From positions 46,589-110,588 of the forward strand of contig NZ_JASMRU010000005.1 of NCBI RefSeq assembly GCF_030462585.1: a DNA stretch of 64,000 bases, read 5' to 3'. The DNA comes from Pseudomonas sp. CAN1. Lineage in GTDB: Bacteria; Pseudomonadota; Gammaproteobacteria; Pseudomonadales; Pseudomonadaceae. Made by a program: the position numbers and the translations under genes. A model generated the notes under the pieces. That model worked only from the letters and a program-made list of their open reading frames with translations. It had not been told where the DNA came from and made no database searches. Shown piece after piece: positions 41,196 through 51,200 of this stretch. Every line of letters begins with the position of its first letter. The stretch's first letter is position 1.

Positions 41196-43957
41196 AGCGA
41201 TCGCCCGAGCATCCGGACCAGATTGTCTGCAGGATCATGCAAGCCATCGCCGACTATCAGGAAGGCCTGGCCCGCATCGACCGCGAATTCGAAGCAGCTG
41301 CGACCAGGAGGGAGCAAAACCTCCAGGGTCTGCAAAAAGACGTGCAATCTCCCCTCGCTGCCTCGACGCAGGAGGCCGTACGACGGCTGGCAGATGAAGA
41401 AAGACAGACGAACGCCAGCCGCGCCCAGCGGACAACGGCCTGGCGATCGGCGTTCGTGCAGCAATGGGAAGGAATCGCTACGGACGCAATGCGCTCGAGT
41501 GGACGGCTTCGCCGCGAACAGCCGGCTTTGGCGGATCTCGTCCCTACGACGCCATGGGCAGTCACGGAAATGCCTGCGCGCCTGCTTCTCGGTTCTCGGC
41601 AGTTGAGTTTCGAGGATCTCTTCTGCTCGACGCCGAACGCCATCCCCTTCCCCTTCACCAGCGCCCTGGCATTTTCGCAAGGCCACACCGGGCACATGCA
41701 GTGGGTATCTGGCCTCTTGCTGCGCTTGCTCTCTGCCCTGCCCCCGGCGCATCTGGAGTTGACGGTCATCGACCCGCTGCGACTCGGACAATCGGTCGAG
41801 CCGTTCCTGCCCCTGCTTAAGGTCGAGCAACTGGTACCGGCACAACGGGTGCTGACTCGCGCGGACGAGATCGAGTCTGCGCTCGGCCGGCTGACGGATG
41901 ACATTGAGGAACTGCTCCAGCACCGTTTCAATGACAAGTCCGCAAACTGGTCGGAGTACAACGCGAAGAACCCCGACTGCCGTCTTGCGTATAAAGCGCT
42001 AGTACTGTTCGACGCGCCGGAGCAACTGTCCGAAAAGAGCCTGTGGTTCCTCCAGCGCTTGTGCGAAAACGGCCCACGCTGTGGAGTCCTGCCGATCATC
42101 GCGATCGACGAGCACCGTTTGAAGGACCAGCGCCATGAAAAGTTCCGCGCAACCGCAGCGCAGGCGGTCGCAGCGTTCGACGCCCTTTTCGCGACTTCGT
42201 CCGTCGCGCGCAACGGCCTTTCATTGACCTGCCAGTCCGAACAATGGCCCAGGCAGGAACGGCTAGGACCTTACCTTTCGGCGCTCGCCGAAGAATGCGC
42301 CAGGCAGGCGCGGTTCAGCCGGTCGATGGAGGATCTCTGGTCCGGCTTCTCCAAGGGCGCTACGACCTGCGCAGGCTTCGACGTCCCGATCGGCTGGACT
42401 GCCGCCGGTGCGCCCGCCCCCTTCGTCCTCGGTGCGACGACGTCCGAACACCATGCACTCCTCGCTGGCAAGACCGGGTCAGGCAAGTCGAACCTGCTGC
42501 ACGTCCTGATCCACTCTCTGTGCCAGCGCTATTCGCCAGCGGAAGTCGACCTTTACCTGCTGGATTACAAGGAATCGACGGAATTCAACATCTATGCGAA
42601 CCCGCCCCTCCCGCATGCCCGGCTGGTCGCCACGGAAAGCGATCCCGAATACGGTGTCACGGTCCTTCGGCACCTGGTGGGTGAACTGCAGAGACGCGCA
42701 CGCGTGTTCAAGGACAACAAGGTACCCGACTTCGCCGGATTCCGCGCAAGGACCGGTGAGCGGCTACCCAGGATCCTCCTGGTTATCGACGAGTTCCAGG
42801 TTCTCTTTGCCGGCACACGCCCGGTAGCGGAGGCCGCAGAACAACTCCTTTCGCAACTGTTGAAGCAGGGGCGCTCATTCGGCATTCATGTCCTGCTCGC
42901 GACGCAGACCCTCAAGGGCATCAATGCCATGTCCCTGGGCAGCATCATCACCCAACTGGGCTGCCGCATCGCCCTGGCCTGCGGCCAGGAAGACTCGGCG
43001 ATGATCCTGGGCGCTAACAACTGGGCCGCGTCAGAGTTGCAGAGCCCGCCCGAAGGCATCATCAACAATGCCAACGGGGCCAGGTCCGGCAACGTCAAGT
43101 TCCTGATACCCCTGGCAGACAGCGACGTTTGCCGCGAGCACATCAGCACGCTGGCGCAGCACGCTGCGCGCCAGGGCATGACGGACAAGACCCGGATCTT
43201 CAATGGCGCCAGCCTGCCTGAGCCGCCTTCCGCCAGTACCTACCAGAAGGTCTGCGCACCAGACGGCGCCCTGCTCCTCGGGCAACAGCTGACGTTCGAC
43301 GCCGACATGCTCACGGTTCCGCTCATCCAGCGCCCGGCCTTCAATGTCCTGTTCAGCGGCTACAACGATGCCATCCACGACGGCCTGCTCAACGCAACGC
43401 TGTCCAGCCTGGTCGCATCCAACCGCTTCGACGAGATCATTTACTTCAACGCTCGTGGGGTCACCGCGAACGGCGGGTTCACCTCAGCCACGCGCGCGCC
43501 GGGCAGTCCCGTGCAGGTATTCGACGACATCGCGGCACTCCCGTTGCAGGCGGTCGCCGACGCCATCGGCAGTCGCTGCGTCGCCTTGATCATCGACGGT
43601 CTCGATTCGGAAAGGCTGCTGCATCCACCGACCGCCTTCAGGGCCCCAAAGCCGGGTGAGCCGCCCTCCCCCGGCGATCTTCTCAAGCGGATTGCCGAGG
43701 ATGGCCCGCGCCAAGGGGTGTTCGTGTTCGCCTTCGTCGAGCGCTGGCAGCGCTGCGCATCGGCATGCAAGGACCTTCTTTCATGCTTTGAACTGCGCTT
43801 GGCGTATTGCATGACTGACGACGACGCCGGCTCGCTTGTCTCCACCGGCATCGGCAAGTTTAAAGGTCTCGATAAGCCCAACCGGGCCGTTCTGGTGAAC
43901 CGCATGACCGGTGAGACGACCTGGTTCCGCCCTTACGTTGCCAAGAGTTCCCTATGA
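41192..43957 (+). CDS. FtsK/SpoIIIE (EssC-like) ATPase (system gene 6)
   Basis: 921 residues. A helical N-terminus is followed by three tandem alpha/beta blocks. Block 1 (about 140-310, 'LVLFDAPEQLSEKSLWFLQRLCE') has no P-loop. Block 2 is a full FtsK-type ATPase with Walker A G426-KTGSGKS-433 and Walker B 'LLVIDEFQ' (D533, E534), plus 'ATQTLKG' and 'RIALACGQEDSAMILG'. Block 3 (about 680-915, 'NVLFSGYNDAIHDGLLNATLSSLVA', 'VALIIDGLD') is degenerate. This active-between-degenerate pattern recalls EssC of type VII secretion, but I see no membrane helices or FHA domains, so a soluble DNA or protein pump is likelier. ATGA overlaps on both sides. Confidence 0.85.
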   Translation: MKRSPEHPDQIVCRIMQAIADYQEGLARIDREFEAAATRREQNLQGLQKDVQSPLAASTQEAVRRLADEERQTNASRAQRTTAWRSAFVQQWEGIATDAMRSSGRLRREQPALADLVPTTPWAVTEMPARLLLGSRQLSFEDLFCSTPNAIPFPFTSALAFSQGHTGHMQWVSGLLLRLLSALPPAHLELTVIDPLRLGQSVEPFLPLLKVEQLVPAQRVLTRADEIESALGRLTDDIEELLQHRFNDKSANWSEYNAKNPDCRLAYKALVLFDAPEQLSEKSLWFLQRLCENGPRCGVLPIIAIDEHRLKDQRHEKFRATAAQAVAAFDALFATSSVARNGLSLTCQSEQWPRQERLGPYLSALAEECARQARFSRSMEDLWSGFSKGATTCAGFDVPIGWTAAGAPAPFVLGATTSEHHALLAGKTGSGKSNLLHVLIHSLCQRYSPAEVDLYLLDYKESTEFNIYANPPLPHARLVATESDPEYGVTVLRHLVGELQRRARVFKDNKVPDFAGFRARTGERLPRILLVIDEFQVLFAGTRPVAEAAEQLLSQLLKQGRSFGIHVLLATQTLKGINAMSLGSIITQLGCRIALACGQEDSAMILGANNWAASELQSPPEGIINNANGARSGNVKFLIPLADSDVCREHISTLAQHAARQGMTDKTRIFNGASLPEPPSASTYQKVCAPDGALLLGQQLTFDADMLTVPLIQRPAFNVLFSGYNDAIHDGLLNATLSSLVASNRFDEIIYFNARGVTANGGFTSATRAPGSPVQVFDDIAALPLQAVADAIGSRCVALIIDGLDSERLLHPPTAFRAPKPGEPPSPGDLLKRIAEDGPRQGVFVFAFVERWQRCASACKDLLSCFELRLAYCMTDDDAGSLVSTGIGKFKGLDKPNRAVLVNRMTGETTWFRPYVAKSSL

Positions 43958-45744
43958 AGAAGTTTCTACTCACCTGGTATGGCATCACGGATTTTCGCGC
44001 ATCGCTGGGATTCGAAAGCACGGAAGGTCCGATCGCCGCAGCGCTGGCGGCAGAGGACTATAGCGAAATCGTCATTCTTGGCTACACGCGAAGCGACCTC
44101 CAGGATCATGCGCCGACACCAGCCTGCGCTGACCTGGCGACGCGGCTGGCAGCGATCCATGCCGCCAACCAGCAACATGATCGGGGCGTGACCAGCGACT
44201 TCATTTCCACCTTCGCCAATACGCCCGCCGCCCACGAGCACTACGTTCGCTGGCTGGAAGCGCAATTGCAGAAGCTCCGCAGGCACGCGCGCATCTCGCT
44301 CAAGAGCGAAACGCTCCGCGAACTGAACGATTCCGAGGGCATCTACGCCTGTGCCATGCGCGCCCTGGATTTCGTCGCCAAGGCCGCTGGCGAGAAACTC
44401 GTCACGCTATACCTGAGCCCAGGCACACCGGTCATGGCGTTCATGTGGGCACTAGCTGCGCTGGCCCATCCTCACCTGAAGAAACGCCTTATCGTCTCGC
44501 CCGTTGTCGGCAAGCCTCCCGAAGCCATTGCCCTGCCTGCCGAATGGCTCGAGCGCCACGGTGCCAGCCAGACGGCGATAGGCAACGTCCATGAAGGGTT
44601 CGCCGTGACCTATCACCTGTTCGGGGAGCAACGCATGCCGTCACTGCTGGGCATCCGCCAGTTCGCCTCGGATCGGCATGTGTTCGTGAACTCCCAGGAC
44701 TTTCCCGCGACCTGCATGCACGCGTTCATTCAGGAAGCAGACTTCGATGAACTCCCCGTTGACCCGTGGGATGCCAAGGACGTACATGAAAGGATCATTG
44801 CCCACGCCAGAACCTTACCGCCAGGCGCGCGTATCGGCGTGAACCTTACGGGCGGCACCAAGCTGATGTTCGCAGGTGCGCTTTCCGCAGCCAGGGCACT
44901 GGGTGCCGTGCCCTTTTACTTCGACAGCCGCAACCAGCGCGTGACCTATGTCGATAGTCTGCGTCGGGAAATCATCCGGCCCATCGACTCGATAGAAACC
45001 TTCCTGCTGCTCAACAGCGATGGGCTGAAAGTGTCGACCGTCGCGCCCCAGGACGAACTCTCGGCGGACCGACGCCGCCTGACCAGAACACTCTGGAAAT
45101 ACCGAAGCAAGATCGCTGACGCCTATACCGCCTTGTGCAGGTTCAACAACGAACACGAAAGAAGCCTGCAAAGAAATGAGCCACTGGCACCGTTCCGCAT
45201 CGAATGCCACGGTTTCGTCTTCGCCTTCAACCGGGAAGCCGAGGCATCGGTTGTCGGCAACGGTCTGAATCTGCACTTCAAGCACTGGACGGGTTTCGCC
45301 AAATACATGTCCGGTGGCTGGTTCGAAGAGTTCGTCTATCTGCAGTGCAAACCCTACGAGGAGCGCGGCGTCATCCGGGACCTGCGAATCAACCTCACTC
45401 TGCAACTCAACCAGGACATGACCGGCTCATTCCATCGCGACGCGCAACACAATGAGCTCGACGTCACCTTCACCGACGGACATTCGCTCTACATCGTCGA
45501 ATGCAAAGCGGGCAAGGTCACGCAGGAGCAAGTGATGAAACTGCAGAACCTCGTCCGCTTCTATGGTGGCGTCGAAGGTCGCGGCATCGTCGCCTGCTGC
45601 TTCCCGCCAAGGTCGGACTCGGTACGCAAGAAAATCAGCGATGCGAAGCTGACACTTTGTTGCGGCGGTTCCTTCCTGGAGCAGCTCGATAGCTTGATGA
45701 GCGGGATCGCCGCACGCGCCAGGCTCGCCAAGGAACCAGCATGA
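43954..45744 (+). CDS. Double-CARF protein with Card1/Can1-type PD-(D/E)xK nuclease (system gene 7)
   Basis: 596 residues. The N-terminal Rossmann-like domain (about 1-240) has 'LYLSPGTPVMAFMWALAAL' (L154-T158), as in RtcR-like CARF domains. The second (about 260-350) has 'VNLTGGTKLMFAGALSAARALG' (G300-K303), the Card1/DUF1887 ligand loop. The C-terminal domain begins 'GGWFEEFVYL' (E458, E459) and carries 'NELDVTF' (D503) and 'LYIVECKAG' (E516, K518), a complete PD-(D/E)xK site. Relatives are switched on by cyclic oligoadenylate from type III CRISPR complexes and cut nucleic acids. No such complex is in the window, so the ligand here is unknown. ATGA overlaps both neighbours. Confidence 0.85.
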   Translation: MKKFLLTWYGITDFRASLGFESTEGPIAAALAAEDYSEIVILGYTRSDLQDHAPTPACADLATRLAAIHAANQQHDRGVTSDFISTFANTPAAHEHYVRWLEAQLQKLRRHARISLKSETLRELNDSEGIYACAMRALDFVAKAAGEKLVTLYLSPGTPVMAFMWALAALAHPHLKKRLIVSPVVGKPPEAIALPAEWLERHGASQTAIGNVHEGFAVTYHLFGEQRMPSLLGIRQFASDRHVFVNSQDFPATCMHAFIQEADFDELPVDPWDAKDVHERIIAHARTLPPGARIGVNLTGGTKLMFAGALSAARALGAVPFYFDSRNQRVTYVDSLRREIIRPIDSIETFLLLNSDGLKVSTVAPQDELSADRRRLTRTLWKYRSKIADAYTALCRFNNEHERSLQRNEPLAPFRIECHGFVFAFNREAEASVVGNGLNLHFKHWTGFAKYMSGGWFEEFVYLQCKPYEERGVIRDLRINLTLQLNQDMTGSFHRDAQHNELDVTFTDGHSLYIVECKAGKVTQEQVMKLQNLVRFYGGVEGRGIVACCFPPRSDSVRKKISDAKLTLCCGGSFLEQLDSLMSGIAARARLAKEPA

Positions 45745-46208
45745 CGCTCTTTCTGGTGTGCGACTCCTCCGGCAGCATGAGCGAGGGGGGCAAGCCATTC
45801 ATCATGAGAACGGCGGTCACGACCATCGCCCAGTGGATACATCTGGCCGGCGGAGGGGTACAGGTCAGGTTGTGCGCCTGGGGAAGCGAAGCCGTCTTCA
45901 GCGACTGGACCATAACCGACGACTACCCGGAACACATGCTGGTTTGCGGCGGTACCTCCAGCGCAACCGCCCTGACCCGCCTGTTGGGTGATTCACCCGA
46001 CGGAAATGTATTACTCCTGACCGACGGTTTTTGGTCCAGCACTGACACCCGGCACCTGAATCGGTGGCGGGCGGGGCTTCCCCACCACTCGGTGCGGTTT
46101 ATCAAGACTGGCGCGGACGCCAATCCGCAGCTGAAAGGCCCGGACGTTTTCCTTGCCGAGGACCTGTTCGCAGCGCTGGACGGGTGGCTGGAAGCACCCT
46201 CGGCATGA
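45741..46208 (+). CDS. TerY-like VWA protein of a TerY-P triad (system gene 8)
   Basis: 155 residues, a minimal VWA domain. The adhesion-site residues are D8, S10 and S12 in 'FLVCDSSGSMSEG', Thr in 'VCGGTSSATAL' and Asp in 'LLLTDGFW'. Smaller than gene 1 and of a different subtype. The following PP2C phosphatase and protein kinase make this the VWA-phosphatase-kinase triad known as TerY-P, first noted with tellurium-resistance loci and later counted among antiviral gene sets. ATGA overlap on both sides. Confidence 0.85.
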   Translation: MTLFLVCDSSGSMSEGGKPFIMRTAVTTIAQWIHLAGGGVQVRLCAWGSEAVFSDWTITDDYPEHMLVCGGTSSATALTRLLGDSPDGNVLLLTDGFWSSTDTRHLNRWRAGLPHHSVRFIKTGADANPQLKGPDVFLAEDLFAALDGWLEAPSA

Positions 46209-46930
46209 TGTTATGGAAGAGCTTCGGCGCCAGCGTTCCAGGCCCCACGCACCTGGCCGCAGGCATCCCCAACCAGGACGCCTGGACAGCCTTCCACCGC
46301 GACTGGGGAGACGGCGTCGTGGTTTCCGACGGCCTCGGCTCGAAGCCTTTTTCCAGTATCGGCAGCAAGGCGGCCTGCCAGGCTGTAGCGCAGGCAGCAC
46401 AGGCTTGCCGCTCCCGCACCGAAGCCGACCCGCCACCCCTGCTGCAACGCATCACATCAAACTGGCTGTCCCTCGTCGCACCACTCGAACCCCGTGATTG
46501 CGCCGCCACGTGCCTGTTCGCCCTCCGACCGGGGAATGGCGTGATCCACCTGGGGATGCTCGGCGACGGCCTGGTCGCCGCGATCAGGTCAGATGGCTCG
46601 GTGATGTCTCTAGCGGACGACAAATCGCAAGGCTTTTCCAACATCACGGCGGCACTTTCTCACCGCGTGTCCGACCGGGACTGGCAGGTCTCCTCGCTGC
46701 CGGAACGAGATTGCCTGGCCATCCTACTCTGCTCCGACGGCGTGGCGGACGACCTGGAGGACATCCCCGGCTTCGTGACCGGTGTGATCCAAGCGCATCG
46801 TTCACTGGCCGCCATCACTGCCAACCGGCGTCTTCAAGCGATGCTCGAAAACTGGCCCACCCCAAAGCACAGCGACGACAAGACCATCGCCTGTCTGTGT
46901 CGCGAGGAGACGACCCATGGACAAGACTGA
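46205..46930 (+). CDS. PP2C-family Ser/Thr phosphatase of the TerY-P triad (system gene 9)
   Basis: 241 residues. 'NQDAW' (D25), 'VVVSDGLGSKP' (D42, G43), 'AILLCSDGVADDLE' (D178) and 'HSDDKTIACL' (D225) are the PP2C metal-binding motifs in the right order, so the enzyme should be active with Mn2+ or Mg2+. It would remove phosphates placed by the kinase encoded next, possibly on the VWA partner. ATG at 46205 overlaps the TerY-like stop; the longer open frame upstream is inside that gene. Overlaps the kinase by 14 bases. Confidence 0.9.
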   Translation: MMLWKSFGASVPGPTHLAAGIPNQDAWTAFHRDWGDGVVVSDGLGSKPFSSIGSKAACQAVAQAAQACRSRTEADPPPLLQRITSNWLSLVAPLEPRDCAATCLFALRPGNGVIHLGMLGDGLVAAIRSDGSVMSLADDKSQGFSNITAALSHRVSDRDWQVSSLPERDCLAILLCSDGVADDLEDIPGFVTGVIQAHRSLAAITANRRLQAMLENWPTPKHSDDKTIACLCREETTHGQD

Positions 46931-48251
46931 ATGGACACCACCGCTGTGCGACGAATACGGCAATCGGCATGAGCTTGCCGATGAACTCGCCAGGGGTGGG
47001 CAAGGCGTTGTATTTCGCACGAAAGACGCGGACCTGGCCATCAAGCAACCACTCAATCCGCAGGGTGAGCCGGACACCAACATCAACCTGCGTCATCGAT
47101 TCCAGAACATCCGCCTGCTGCCCCTGCCACCGCGCATTCCAGTGTCGTTGCCCCTGGCGATCCTGCGGGATCAACCGGGGTATGTGATGCGCCTGCTCAA
47201 CGACATGTCGCCCTTCAGCGTCTTCGATCTCGACGGCAAAACGAAAAAGGATCTCGAAAGGCAGCAACTCACCCTTCCTGGATGGCTGGCTGGCATCCCC
47301 GACAAGAGCCTGGCCTTGCGTCTCTTCCATTACGCTCGTACGGGCTCGACCCGCCGCCGCTTGCTCGCGCTGTCGGAGTGCGCCGCCATCCTCGCCCGCC
47401 TGCACTGTTCGGGAATGGTCTACGGCGACATCTCCAGCAACAACGCCTTTATCGGTGCGCAATCGAACGATGTTTGGCTCATCGATGCCGACAACCTTAG
47501 ATTTGAAATGGCCAGCGGAGGTGTCTCGGTCTACACGCCGACTTACGGTGCACCGGAAGTGGTGCGGGGCACCGATACCTCGCGCCCACGCTCAGATTGC
47601 TGGGCATTTGCGGTCATGGCCTTCAAGAGCCTTGCACTCTGCCATCCGTTCATCGGCAAGAAAGTGCTCGAATCCGAGGAAGATGACAGCGGCTGGGACG
47701 CCGAGCCAAGCAAAGATGCCCAGGCCGCTGACCTGTATGAACGGGCGTACGCGGGTTATCTGCCCTTCATCGATGACGCGAAGGATGATTCCAACGCCGG
47801 GGTTGGCGGGCTACCACGTCAGTTGGTGGCGACGCCCGGGCTTCGCCGGCTCTTCCAGGAAACCTTCGGGGCCGGAAGACTACAACCGCATTGCCGTCCA
47901 GCCATGGCCTTCTGGGCGCTGGAACTGAAAAAGGCGTTCGACCGCTCACTGCACTGCGATGCCTGCACGATGAGCTACCTGTTCGACGAGCACACCTGCT
48001 GCCCTTATTGCCAAGCACCCCGTCCGCCGTTCGCCTGCGCCCGGACATCGCGGGGCGAGATCGCGATTCCCGCCAGAACCCAGCATTTCGCCCTGCCGCA
48101 CCGACTTTTCCATCCTTTCTCGTTCGAGCATAACGAGACGCAGGCGTACGAAGTCGACCTCGACTTCACTGCCAAGACGGCACGCCCAGTACGAGGAACC
48201 CCTGCGTTCCCCGATACCTTGACCTTTACCTTTGAGGCGGGCGCGCAATGA
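46917..48251 (+). CDS. Protein kinase with C-terminal zinc ribbon, TerY-P triad (system gene 10)
   Basis: 444 residues. The kinase fold is complete: glycine loop 'ARGGQGVVF' (26-33), lysine K43 in 'LAIKQP', catalytic loop 'YGDISSNNAF' (D171, N176), metal-binding D190 in 'LIDADNL' (D-A-D replaces DFG), and 'GAPEVVRGTD ... SDCWAFAV'. After about residue 345 comes 'HCDACTMSY...TCCPYCQAP', a four-Cys zinc ribbon, then a beta-rich tail. It probably phosphorylates Ser/Thr on partner proteins in the system. ATG at 46917; its stop overlaps the helicase start (ATGA). Confidence 0.9.
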   Translation: MDKTEWTPPLCDEYGNRHELADELARGGQGVVFRTKDADLAIKQPLNPQGEPDTNINLRHRFQNIRLLPLPPRIPVSLPLAILRDQPGYVMRLLNDMSPFSVFDLDGKTKKDLERQQLTLPGWLAGIPDKSLALRLFHYARTGSTRRRLLALSECAAILARLHCSGMVYGDISSNNAFIGAQSNDVWLIDADNLRFEMASGGVSVYTPTYGAPEVVRGTDTSRPRSDCWAFAVMAFKSLALCHPFIGKKVLESEEDDSGWDAEPSKDAQAADLYERAYAGYLPFIDDAKDDSNAGVGGLPRQLVATPGLRRLFQETFGAGRLQPHCRPAMAFWALELKKAFDRSLHCDACTMSYLFDEHTCCPYCQAPRPPFACARTSRGEIAIPARTQHFALPHRLFHPFSFEHNETQAYEVDLDFTAKTARPVRGTPAFPDTLTFTFEAGAQ

Positions 48252-51200
48252 AATTCCAGGACATACCGGCTGATATCCTTTCCATTCGAGTCCGACTGGC
48301 TGACCACTGCACGCACGACTGGCGCGACCAGGCCGTCTACTCGATCGAGAACGATCTCTCGCGCCCCGATGAGTTTGACCTGCGTCTCAAGGATGCAATG
48401 ATCGCGGTCCAGACCGTCACAGCGATCGATAACCGGCGGCTGAACGCCGAGCTCGCTATTGGCCGCGCGCTGCTCGCGCAACTGGCCAATCGTGCTGCCG
48501 ATGGCAGCATGGAACTGCAAATCGCCTTTTTCTCCGGCCCGTGCCTGGAGATGGGTGAACTGGAAATCGGCGTGGACGAATATGCCGAAAAGGCAATGGC
48601 AGGCCTCGAGCGCCGCAGAAAAGGACTCAAGGGTGAACCACTCTACAAGCTACTGGAGCGCCATTTCTGCTTTCGACAAGGCGACAGCGACTTTTTCTTC
48701 CTGACCGCCGGCCCGGCCATCGACGAGATCCTCAAGCTGGACCCGGTCCAGGAAGAAGAAGCGGCAGCAGGCGGGGACGATATCGACCTGGCGCCAGTCC
48801 CGGAATCGCTAGCCGGCCAGGATGCAATGCCCAGCGACACACAGCCAGCGCGAAGCGAGCAACCAACCCGCAGCAACTCGTTCTGTATCAGCGGGGATGG
48901 ATTGCGCTTCGTTGCGACAGAGACTCCGTTACCCCAGGGCAAATCGATTTTCCTCACCACGCGCTTGACCAAGGCCCGCAAGCGCCCGGACCGCGCGCTA
49001 CGCCTGGTCAGAGGCAAGCTTCACTTCGCTGAATGGAGCCGAACCGGACATATCCGGCTCCTTGCCAAAGCCCAAATGACGGCCTTGACGCAGACACACG
49101 TCAGTTACTTGAGAAAATGGGACGAGTTTGGCGACCTCGAAGGCGAACTGCTGCTGGAGAAGGCACGTCAGGTGGGAGTCTTGCACGTTGCCGGCACCGT
49201 CGAGAACAGGGACGGAACCGTGACCGTGCGCGTGACCCAGGCCTCCGAGGCCGCACTCAAAGCCCTGGATAAAGGCCAGGTCGGCGAACTCCGGTCGGTC
49301 GAGGAGCTCCCGGACTATCTGCTCGACCCCGCCCTGCTCTTCAAGGACTTCGCCAGCGGCATCGAGCGCTCTGCGGAAAATCCCCCCTCTTCACCCCAGG
49401 ATGAACCACAAGACAGCCCCAAGCATTACGTGGTGATCGAGTTCGACAAGACATCGAACACGCTTAGACTGAAGACTGAAAGGCTGCCAGAAAAGTCGGG
49501 CATGCTCATCCTTTCCCTCGCAGGCGAGGTTACCCAGATCAAGCGCCGCCTGGTGGCGCGCCGGTTGATTCTCGAAGGCCGGGCGGCCAATCCCCAACTC
49601 GGACCGCTGGTCGAGGAAAAAGGCGTCATTACCCAGACTCGCACGCCGTCACCTGTCGAGCCGCTGACGGCGTTCGTCCTGAACAAGGTCTTCAAGAACA
49701 CGCCCACGCCAAAACAGCTGGATGCCATCAAACGTGCCTTGGAAACGCCGGACATTGCCCTTATCCAGGGACCTCCCGGAACCGGCAAGACCACGGTCAT
49801 CGCCGCCATTCTCGAGCGCTTGAATGAAATGGCGGACAAGCGTGGCGCCACCATCAAGGGCCAGGTGCTGCTGACAGGGTTCCAGCACGACGCGGTCGAG
49901 AACATGATCGAGCGCCTGTCGCTCAACAGCCTCCCCGTACCAAAATTCGGCAAGCGCGCCAATGCAGCCACGGAGAACGCCAGCTTCTTCGAGGAACAGC
50001 TCGATGGTTGGTGTGGAAAACTCGCCACCGAATTGCGTGAACGAAACCCGCAGATCGCCGAAATCGAGCAAGAAACGGAAATCAGGCACCTTTACCTGCA
50101 ATACATCCAGACGCCGACACGGGTACTCGGCGCCCGCCTTGCAGGTCGGATCGCAGCGCTCGGCATTGCGGTCCTGGGCGAGGAGCGGGTTCGTCAGGCC
50201 GAGAACCTGCAGAAGAAATTGTGCCTGGAAGAAAAGCTCAATGACGCCAATCACCAGTGGCTCGACGTCGTACGTCGCCTTCGCTGCCAGCCTGAAAGTT
50301 TTGCCGACGACGGTCCCGAGCGCGCCGCCGACGTGCTGGCCGATCTCTCCGACACGCTGGACAGCGAGGATCTTGCGCTGCTGGACGATGCCAGCCTGTG
50401 GCGCAACGAAAATGGCCTCCCGACTTTCCTGCAGCGGTTGGTAGCACTGAAGAAGAAGCTGCTAGCCCGCTTCAGCGCACCTCCGGTTTTTCGCATCGAA
50501 AAAACCAATGACGAGATCGTCGCCCTGGCAGGCTTCGCAATCGAGCAGATCAAGCTCAAGGGATACTCGGGACGCGACAGGAAATCCGCCGCTCTGGCCG
50601 AGTTTCTCGCCCAACTCGACAACAATCCACGCGCCATGCTGGAGGCTGTATCCGACTACAGCTTCGCTTTCGCCGCGACGTGCCAGCAAAGCGTCAACCG
50701 AAGCATGCAGTTCCAGAAGGGCATTCGGGGGGGCGACACCAACCTGAACCAGCAGCAACTGGAATACGAGTATGTGATCGTCGACGAAGCCGCACGCGTC
50801 TCGCCACGTGACCTGATGGTGCCGATGGCACAGGGCAGGCGCATCATCCTGGTCGGCGACCATCGCCAACTGCCGCATATCATTGATGACGAGGTTGCGC
50901 GCCGGATGGAAGCCGGTGAAAACGGCCCGTCGGAAACCGATTGGCTGAAGAAGTCGATGTTCCACTATCTGTTCTCGGAGCGCCTGAAGACCCTGGAGGA
51001 CGGCGACAAGATCACTCGTCGGGTCACGCTGGACAGGCAGTACCGTATGCATGAACTGCTGGGCGATTTCATCAGCCGCAACTTCTACGAGCGCTTCGAC
51101 CCCTCCGAGAAGTTCGGCTCCGGAAGGCCTGCAGTCGATTTCGCCCACGCCCTCCCCGATACCGGCGGCAAACCCGCCGCGTGGCTGGCGGTACCCGTGG

